NCBI GenBank assembly: GCA_009774055.1
Contig: VSNB01000094.1
Location: 1 to 11,185, forward strand
Direction: 5' to 3'
DNA from: Clostridiales bacterium
GTDB lineage: Bacteria > Bacillota > Clostridia > Oscillospirales > Oscillospiraceae
Length of the DNA: 11,185 nucleotides
A program made the translations under genes and the position numbers. Shown in pieces: positions 6,999 through 11,185 of this stretch. The notes beneath the pieces were generated by a model. The model had not been told where the DNA came from, ran no database searches, and saw only the letters and a program-made list of their open reading frames with translations. Numbering within the stretch: position 1 is the first letter of the stretch; the number at the start of each line of letters is the position of its first letter.

Positions 6999-7897
6999 AA
7001 TGTTCCCCCCGTTCCACACTCTACCGCATCCGCAATATACCGATAAATCTGCGTGTGCAGCTGTCGCATTTCGTCGGGCGCGTTCATGGAATGTTGATAC
7101 ATAAACACATCTCCAAAACTGCTTTTGAAAACCGCAGTCATCCCGGCTTTCAAAATCCACACAGGCGCAAAACAGAACAGGTTCATTTTCCAAGGCGAAA
7201 GATGGATTCCCAGTGCGTGAAGTGTCTTGAAATTGTGTTTCAGCTGCCTTGCTGTTTTGAGCATCACCGCTTTTTCTTTCCAAGCCTCCTTCGGATGCTC
7301 TGCCGCATAGAAAGCGTCGGCAATCGGGACGACCATCGCAAGGTGACATAGCTGCCAGTCGTGCATACTTTTTACGATCTGATAAGGGATCTCCGCTTTT
7401 CTCAATAGCGGGGATATTTCCTGCAGTCGCTTTGTTTTCTTTCCGTTTATTTCCCCGAAGGTCGTAGGCTGAATGACCTTCGGGGTCAGCGCGGCTTTCA
7501 GAACATCTCCTTGAAAGCTGCCGCCCGCGCCTGGAAAAGCGGGAATAATACGTCCCGTCCCACAGATTTCTTCCCATTTGCCATATGGTTCAAGGGTATT
7601 TACCATGGTCACGATATTCGGGCTGCAATTGGAATGAAGCTCCCTTAACGCAGTATGCACCTGATTTTCTTTGACGGTTAAAAAGATATAATCGAAGTGA
7701 TCCTCATTCGCGACACGGTCAATGACCTCCACATGAGCCGAATGGAGCCGGCCTTTATGTTCATATAACAAGCCGGCCCTTTCCAGCGTCTCCAGCCGTT
7801 TCCCTCGCGCATACACAGTCGTGCTATATCCCGCTCTGCTGAACAATGCCGCATAGAAACTGCCGATGACTCCGGCACCGTAAATCAGTAATCTCAT
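6995..7897 (-). CDS. Ketopantoate reductase-like (ApbA/PanE family) NAD(P)-dependent protein
   Basis: A 300-residue protein with an N-terminal Rossmann fold: GAGVIG at 7-12 after a hydrophobic strand, and VYARGKR at 28-34 contacting the nucleotide in this family. TVKENQV (74-80) and GTGRIIPAFPGAGG (113-126) are further family landmarks. The ATG at 7897 follows AGAGGA by about eight bases; upstream in-frame codons lie inside the ZIP gene. The catalytic Lys of E. coli PanE, in a WRKLAVN context, aligns by eye with HDWQLCHL (179-186), giving Gln182, and the following Asn is also absent. It may therefore not reduce ketopantoate; I would name it only a family member. It starts 13 bases after the ZIP stop and overlaps the next (broken) gene by four bases, so it is the middle gene of a three-gene operon. 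Confidence 0.8.
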   Translation of the reverse strand: MRLLIYGAGVIGSFYAALFSRAGYSTTVYARGKRLETLERAGLLYEHKGRLHSAHVEVIDRVANEDHFDYIFLTVKENQVHTALRELHSNCSPNIVTMVNTLEPYGKWEEICGTGRIIPAFPGAGGSFQGDVLKAALTPKVIQPTTFGEINGKKTKRLQEISPLLRKAEIPYQIVKSMHDWQLCHLAMVVPIADAFYAAEHPKEAWKEKAVMLKTARQLKHNFKTLHALGIHLSPWKMNLFCFAPVWILKAGMTAVFKSSFGDVFMYQHSMNAPDEMRQLHTQIYRYIADAVECGTGGTL

Positions 7898-7910
7898 CAC
7901 AAATTTCCTC

Positions 7911-8693
7911 TTACCCCAGCGCAACATCCAGTGCCAGCATGATGGTAAATCCCGCCGCAAAGAACAGCGTCCCGATGTTAGAGTGCGTCCCGGCAGATGC
8001 CTCTGGAATCAGTTCCTCGACCACAACATAGATCATGGCCCCCGCCGCGAAACTGAGCAGATAGGGCAGGGCGGGCAGGATCAACCCCGCCGCCAGCATG
8101 GTCAGGACCGCCGCCAAAGGCTCTACGATACCGGAAAGCACGCCGTACAGAAATGCCCGTCCTTTTCCCATTCCCTCTGCCCGGAGGGGCATGGAAATAA
8201 TGGCCCCCTCCGGGAAGTTTTGAATGGCAATACCGAGAGACAATGCCAACGTACCAGCGGCGGTGATGCCGCTGTTTTCGGCCATCCAGCCCGCCAGCAC
8301 CACGCCTACCGCCATCCCCTCCGGGATATTGTGGAGGGTGACGGCCAGCACCAGCATTGTGGTTCGTTTCAACTGTGTATGAAGTCCCTCCGGTTCATCG
8401 CTGTTCTGATGCAAATGAGGGATTGTTCTGTCCAGTACCAGCAGAAACAGAATACCGCACCAGAAACCCGTCACAGCCGGAAAAAATGCCCAGTGTCCCA
8501 TTCCAGATGCCTGCTCCATTGCGGGGATTAAGAGGCTCCAGACGGATGCCGCCACCATGACTCCGGCTGCGAACGCAGTTAAGGCACGTTGGACTGTTGT
8601 ATGAAGTGTGCCGCGCATTACAAACGCACAGGCTGCTCCCAGCACTGTCCCGAAGAACGGAAGTAAAATTCCCTGCATTACACCTATTGTCAT
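7911..8693 (-). CDS. ZIP-family divalent metal transporter (GufA-like)
   Basis: A 260-residue membrane protein, typical for bacterial ZIP proteins with about eight membrane segments. The metal-site motifs are clear: HNIPEG at 121-126 and QNFPEG at 158-163, plus EELIPE at 226-231 near the C-terminus. The loop between the third and fourth segments contains HLHQ (93-96), a short His-bearing metal loop. GGAGG lies four bases before the ATG. ZIP proteins move Zn2+, Fe2+ or Mn2+ into the cytoplasm, and selectivity cannot be read here. A GTTAG/CTAAC operator sits at the expected transcription start, as before the flavodoxin and siderophore genes, so regulation with them is likely and iron is the favoured substrate. 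It is first in an operon with the reductase-like gene. Confidence 0.9.
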   Translation of the reverse strand: MTIGVMQGILLPFFGTVLGAACAFVMRGTLHTTVQRALTAFAAGVMVAASVWSLLIPAMEQASGMGHWAFFPAVTGFWCGILFLLVLDRTIPHLHQNSDEPEGLHTQLKRTTMLVLAVTLHNIPEGMAVGVVLAGWMAENSGITAAGTLALSLGIAIQNFPEGAIISMPLRAEGMGKGRAFLYGVLSGIVEPLAAVLTMLAAGLILPALPYLLSFAAGAMIYVVVEELIPEASAGTHSNIGTLFFAAGFTIMLALDVALG

Positions 8694-8711
8694 GTTTCCT
8701 CCAATTTAACG

Positions 8712-8727
8712 GTTAGTAATTGCTAAC
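8712..8727 (-). promoter_or_regulatory. Putative metal-responsive operator before the ZIP operon (GTTAG box 2)
   Basis: In gene direction GTTAGCAATTACTAAC. It lies just downstream of a TTGACA promoter, covering the expected start of transcription, and 18 bases before the ZIP ATG, so binding would repress. Confidence 0.75.
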
Positions 8728-8734
8728 TCCGCTT

Positions 8735-8763
8735 ATCTTATAACATTTTTTTACTGTTGTCAA
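8735..8763 (-). promoter_or_regulatory. Promoter of the ZIP operon
   Basis: Minus strand TTGACA (8758-8763), 17-base spacer, TAAGAT (8735-8740). The -35 is perfect and the -10 fair. The alternative TATAAG gives a 15-base spacer. Confidence 0.7.
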
Positions 8764-8778
8764 TCCTACACGCAAGAA

Positions 8779-8814
8779 AATCATCCCCACAAGAATTACC
8801 TTATGGGGACGATT
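8779..8814 (-). terminator. Terminator of the flavodoxin-DUF3793 operon
   Basis: On the minus strand AATCGTCCCCA pairs with TGGGGATGATT (11 bp with one G-T pair) across a 14-base loop, followed by TTCTT. It starts two bases past the TAA of the DUF3793 gene. Confidence 0.8.
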
Positions 8815-8816
8815 AT

Positions 8817-9398
8817 TTACGCCGGCACAGCGAGTTTTTCAAGAGGGATTCCCTGCTCAAAAAGTTTTACATAGGTATTGATACATCTGCGGTAACAATC
8901 AAAGCACGTCTGAATTTCTGCCGGGTCACTATATGACTTCCAAAATCCGCAGCAGGTAAAATTCCGGCCCTGGTTTTCAATGAACCCAATCACATCCTGG
9001 AGCGGGTAGCCCAAGAACACGCCGATTTCATGGGGAAACTCCGCTTGTGTTTCCAGCCGGTAAGCAAGCTGTGTCAGCATACCATCTAAATCCGCTCTAT
9101 TATATCCAGTTTTCTCTAAAAAATGCTGGCAGTCACAATCGGATAAGGCGCTCTCCACGAGGTTTCTCCGGTACACATAAACAATCATAGAACCAGAAAC
9201 AGGGCGCTCCAAAAGAATTTGAATGGACAGCCCCAAGGCGGCCAGCTGTTCGTTCCATATCTTGACTTGCTGCCGGACGATTTCCGGCACAGGTGGTTTG
9301 ACACAGAAAATGCTTCCCGGTTTCATCCCCGCCAGTGTGGGGGCACACTGCCGAACCAGCACGGCCTCAAAGGTCCGGGAAATGTCCTTGTTCACCAC
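8817..9398 (-). CDS. DUF3793 family protein
   Basis: A 193-residue cytoplasmic protein of unknown function. The N-terminal LVRQCAPTLAGMKPGSIF (14-31) and FPHEIGVFLGYPLQDVIGF (121-139) are what I recognise as the DUF3793 family. It is Cys-rich near the C-terminus (149, 150, 165, 168, 172), plus Cys88/Cys90; the CCGFW and CFDCYRRC groupings might bind a metal or cofactor, which is speculation. It begins at a GTG overlapping the flavodoxin stop (9398; a GTG at 9395 is equally possible), with no good ribosome site of its own, so it is translated by coupling. From recall, the family often sits beside flavodoxin or iron-uptake genes in Clostridia, as it does here. It shares the flavodoxin promoters and their GTTAG operators. 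Confidence 0.85.
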   Translation of the reverse strand: MVNKDISRTFEAVLVRQCAPTLAGMKPGSIFCVKPPVPEIVRQQVKIWNEQLAALGLSIQILLERPVSGSMIVYVYRRNLVESALSDCDCQHFLEKTGYNRADLDGMLTQLAYRLETQAEFPHEIGVFLGYPLQDVIGFIENQGRNFTCCGFWKSYSDPAEIQTCFDCYRRCINTYVKLFEQGIPLEKLAVPA

Positions 9399-9823
9399 GC
9401 CGCCAGCTTCCGGCCCAGCTCCTTGCAGGCTTCCGCCCCCTCTGCATCCGGGGCCTCATTGACCGTCAGGCCGTTTTCGTCCAGGAGGTTGGCCCCGGCG
9501 TCGTCACAGCGTTTGCACCAGTCCCTCATCCACTGGCCGTCTCCCCAGCCATAGGAGCCGAACAGCGCGATCCGCTTGCCGCCGAGAGAACCCTCCAGCG
9601 CGGAGAACATCGGCTCGAACTCCGCCTCCTCCAACACCTCGCTGCCCATGGCGGGACAGCCGAAGGCCACAGCGCTGTAAGCGGAGAACTGGCTGGCCGA
9701 GAACTCTCCAGGCCCCAGCAGCTCCGCCTCGCCGCCAGCGGCCCGGATGCCCTCGGCAATAAAGCCCGCCATAGCCTCCGTGTTTCCGGTCCCGCTCCAG
9801 AATACGATCGCGATCTTGTTCAT
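9392..9823 (-). CDS. Short-chain flavodoxin
   Basis: A 143-residue protein, the normal length of short-chain flavodoxins. The FMN phosphate loop is SGTGNTEAM (10-18). The loops flanking the isoalloxazine ring are CPAMGSE (56-62) and SYGWGDGQWM (90-99). It is a one/two-electron carrier that replaces ferredoxin when iron is scarce. The ATG at 9823 follows AAGGAG by about ten bases. The frame is open back to 9937, but those extra residues have no ribosome site and do not belong to the fold. It is the first gene of an operon with DUF3793. Two GTTAG palindromes (9860 and 9949) and a TTGACA promoter lie upstream, which fits derepression during iron limitation. Confidence 0.93.
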   Translation of the reverse strand: MNKIAIVFWSGTGNTEAMAGFIAEGIRAAGGEAELLGPGEFSASQFSAYSAVAFGCPAMGSEVLEEAEFEPMFSALEGSLGGKRIALFGSYGWGDGQWMRDWCKRCDDAGANLLDENGLTVNEAPDAEGAEACKELGRKLAAW

Positions 9824-9859
9824 CGTTGAACACTCCTTCATGAAATATTTTTGGTTGTA

Positions 9860-9875
9860 GTTAGTGATAGCTAAC
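9860..9875 (-). promoter_or_regulatory. Putative metal-responsive operator, flavodoxin-proximal (GTTAG box 3)
   Basis: In gene direction GTTAGCTATCACTAAC, 36 bases before the flavodoxin ATG. It lies about 75 bases inside the transcript expected from the upstream TTGACA promoter, so it is either a roadblock or the operator of a weak second promoter whose -10 (TATCAC) it contains. Confidence 0.65.
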
Positions 9876-9892
9876 CTTTGTGGCCGGAGAAA

Positions 9893-9916
9893 CCCCAAGG
9901 GGAGAGGGCCTTGGGG
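9893..9916 (-). other. Leader hairpin in the flavodoxin 5' region
   Basis: Perfect 8-bp stem CCCCAAGG/CCTTGGGG with an 8-base loop, between the two operators. On the minus strand it is followed by TTTCTCC, too poor in T to be a convincing terminator. It could be an attenuator, a transcript-stabilising hairpin, or chance. Confidence 0.4.
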
Positions 9917-9948
9917 GGAAGAAAGTAAGGAGGTCATACGCCGCTTCG

Positions 9949-9964
9949 GTTAGATATTGCTAAC
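9949..9964 (-). promoter_or_regulatory. Putative metal-responsive operator, flavodoxin-distal (GTTAG box 4)
   Basis: In gene direction GTTAGCAATATCTAAC with G/C flanks extending the arms to GGTTAG/CTAACC. It starts ten bases downstream of the -10 box, over the expected transcription start. Confidence 0.75.
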
Positions 9965-9974
9965 CACAAAGTAA

Positions 9975-10003
9975 ACGTTAGCACAGGTGGGGACTTTTGT
10001 CAA
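9975..10003 (-). promoter_or_regulatory. Main promoter of the flavodoxin-DUF3793 operon
   Basis: Minus strand TTGACA (9998-10003), 17-base spacer, then TAACGT (9975-9980) with a TG extended -10. The -10 hexamer is weak, but the -35 is perfect and the extension compensates. The transcript would carry a leader of about 145 bases. Confidence 0.6.
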
Positions 10004-10107
10004 GAGATAAATTGGAACTTGTTTTAACTGCCGTCTCCTGAATGGCTCTCGTGATAATAGATAAATTTTCCTGCGTTAAATGCAGTTTTTCTTGTTCAAT
10101 CATGCGG

Positions 10108-10137
10108 TTGTGTATGACTAACCCGGTGTGTTATACT
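10108..10137 (+). promoter_or_regulatory. Candidate promoter for the FecCD-type permease, with degenerate GTTAG box
   Basis: TTGTGT and TATACT are 18 bases apart, with a TG extended -10. A degenerate copy of the operator, GTTGTGTATGACTAAC (10107-10122), overlaps the -35 and spacer: the CTAAC arm and spacing are kept and the other arm is partly lost. This would give a leader of about 100 bases containing the good operator at 10207. Confidence 0.4.
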
Positions 10138-10206
10138 GACTTCGCTGTGCATCGTGATGGGCGAGTCTCTCAGATTGTCGTCTGACGCATTCCTTTATAC
10201 CTTATA

Positions 10207-10222
10207 GTTAGCAATAACTAAC
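10207..10222 (+). promoter_or_regulatory. Putative metal-responsive operator before the siderophore permease (GTTAG box 5)
   Basis: GTTAGCAATAACTAAC, with A/T flanks giving AGTTAG/CTAACT arms. It lies seven bases before the GGAGGTGA ribosome site. It may also cover a closer -10 (TATAGT, 10203-10208) for which no good -35 is visible. Confidence 0.75.
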
Positions 10223-10241
10223 TTTCGCGGAGGTGACTGTC

Positions 10242-11109
10242 ATCAAAAAACATTTGACTACGATTGTTTTGTTCGCTCTGCTCCTGGTGCTGGCCGTTTG
10301 GTCACTGTTCGTTGGCGTTCTGGATGTGGATATATCGGGGCTGCTGCAGGGAGACAGAGAGCATTGGGAGGTATTCCTCATCTCCCGCCTGCCCCGCCTC
10401 CTGGCAATTCTCTGCACCGGAACCGGTATGAGCGTGGCGGGCCTGATTATGCAGCAGCTCTGCATGAACAAGTTTGTCTCTCCAACCACAGGGGCTACCA
10501 TTTCCTCCGCACAGTTCGGCATCCTGCTGGCGCTGCTGTTCCTGCCCAATTCCACCCTATGGGGGAGAGCCATTTTTTCTTTTGTATTTGCGGTCCTGGG
10601 CACCTGGATATTCGTCTGGTTCATTCAGCGCATCCAATTTAAGGATGTGGTGATGGTCCCGCTGGTGGGCATCATGTTCGGCAATGTAATCGGCGGCATT
10701 ACAAATTATCTGGCGTACAAGTATGAAATGACGCAGGCGCTCTCTACCTGGCTGGTCGGCCACTTCTCCATGGTCCTGCGGGGACGGTATGAGATTGTCT
10801 GGCTGACGGTTCCGCTGGTGGTGCTGGCTTTTCTGTTTGCAAATCATTTCAACATTGTGGGCATGGGAAAAGACTTCTCGCAAAATCTCGGTGTTCCATA
10901 CAACTTTGTGCTGTTCCTGGGATTGACGATTGCCGCGATGATCACGGCCTCCGTTGTTGTGGTGGTGGGCTCTATTTCCTACATCGGCCTGATCGTCCCC
11001 AATCTGGTGGCGATGTTCAAGGGAGATAAAATCCGGGGCACATTGATTGACACGGCTCTGTTTGGCGCGCTGTTTGTGCTGGCGTGCGACATGGTGGGCC
11101 GGATGGTAA
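10242..11109 (+). pseudogene. FecCD-family siderophore ABC permease (FatD/YclN-like), truncated by the insertion element
   Basis: About 289 host codons of a very hydrophobic permease that would normally be around 320 residues. Family landmarks are RLPR (49-52) followed by a Gly-rich segment and MQQL, WLVGHFSM in the middle, and SYIGLIVPN (246-254), the loop that contacts the ATPase. The fit is closest to permeases for catechol-type iron-siderophores (FatD, CeuB, YclN). The last membrane segment is cut after GRMV at 11108, and the frame runs on into the IS. GGAGGTGA (10229-10236) sits five bases before an ATC at 10242 where an ATG would be expected (ATC AAA AAA CAT). The only other nearby start, GTG at 10233, lies inside the ribosome site. 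Whether the gene is initiated normally is thus open, in addition to the truncation. Substrate-binding, second permease and ATPase genes would follow downstream of the break. Confidence 0.85.
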
Positions 11110-11185
11110 TGTCAGCGCCAGTGATAAAATGTAAGAAAACGCCGAGGAAAAAATGTAGATTTATGGCGGAGGAGGCGAAAAAAAG
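11110..11185. mobile_element. Terminus of an IS21-like insertion sequence (right window edge)
   Basis: Starts TGTCAGCGCC and is the inverted copy of positions 1-74, identical over all 74 shared bases. AAAATGTA occurs at 11126-11133 and 11150-11157. The last bases (GGAGGAGGCGAAAAAAAG) look like a ribosome site leading into an element gene beyond the window, which would make this the transposase-proximal end. It interrupts the FecCD gene. Confidence 0.6.

Noticed and set aside
9824..9937. N-terminal extension of the flavodoxin to 9937
   Set aside because: The frame is open, but there is no ribosome site at 9937 and the fold begins cleanly at MNKIAIVFWSGTGNTE; the extension contains the hairpin and an operator.
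10069..10093. Small hairpin CTGCGTTAAATGCAG followed by five T as a terminator
   Set aside because: The stem is only four or five base pairs with almost no loop, and no gene ends upstream on the plus strand.
1..11185. The whole window as one composite transposon carrying the metal genes
   Set aside because: Both edges cut host genes in their middle, which is what independent insertions into a resident locus give; nothing marks the interior as mobile cargo.

Overview
The window reads as part of a Clostridia-type Firmicute genome, probably a gut member of the Oscillospiraceae/Ruminococcaceae sort. The support is short strong GGAGG ribosome binding sites, GC-rich coding DNA with AT-rich promoters (TTGACA boxes), and gene families common in that group: DUF3793, short-chain flavodoxin and TetR-linked heterodimeric ABC transporters. 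The placement is inferred from gene content only.

Both ends of the window are the same 74-bp sequence in inverted orientation (1-74 and 11110-11185). It starts TGTCAG and has internal AAAATGTA repeats, as IS21-family termini do. Each copy cuts a gene: an ABC transporter ATPase on the left (75-320) and a FecCD-type siderophore permease on the right (10242-11109). The window is therefore probably a contig bounded by two copies of one insertion sequence.

The left half (75-5587) holds two related two-gene ABC transporters facing each other. The plus-strand pair has lost most of its first gene to the insertion. The minus-strand pair (3842-5587, then 2097-3845) is intact and translationally coupled. 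They meet at a shared hairpin terminator (2067-2092). A TetR/AcrR regulator (5668-6288) lies upstream of the intact pair. It has its own strong promoter, a tandem 15-bp palindromic operator at the transcription start, and its own terminator, so the transporter probably has a separate promoter.

The middle (6427-8693, minus strand) carries a ZIP metal transporter, a ketopantoate-reductase-like protein, and a graveyard of two broken genes fused end to end. One is the start of a gene resembling the L-2-amino-thiazoline-4-carboxylate hydrolase family. The other is the tail of a beta-helix/GLUG-like surface protein. Each has a one-base frameshift in an A run.

The right part (8817-11109) has a flavodoxin-DUF3793 operon (minus) divergent from the truncated FecCD permease (plus).

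The unifying signal is a 16-bp inverted repeat, GTTAGCWRTHWCTAAC when read in gene direction. It occurs five times, once or twice before each of the intact ABC pair, the ZIP operon, the flavodoxin operon and the siderophore permease. It is absent from the tetR promoter. I infer a metal-dependent (probably iron) regulon: siderophore uptake, a possible siderophore-handling exporter-fold ABC system, a divalent metal transporter, and flavodoxin as ferredoxin replacement. The regulator is not encoded in the window.
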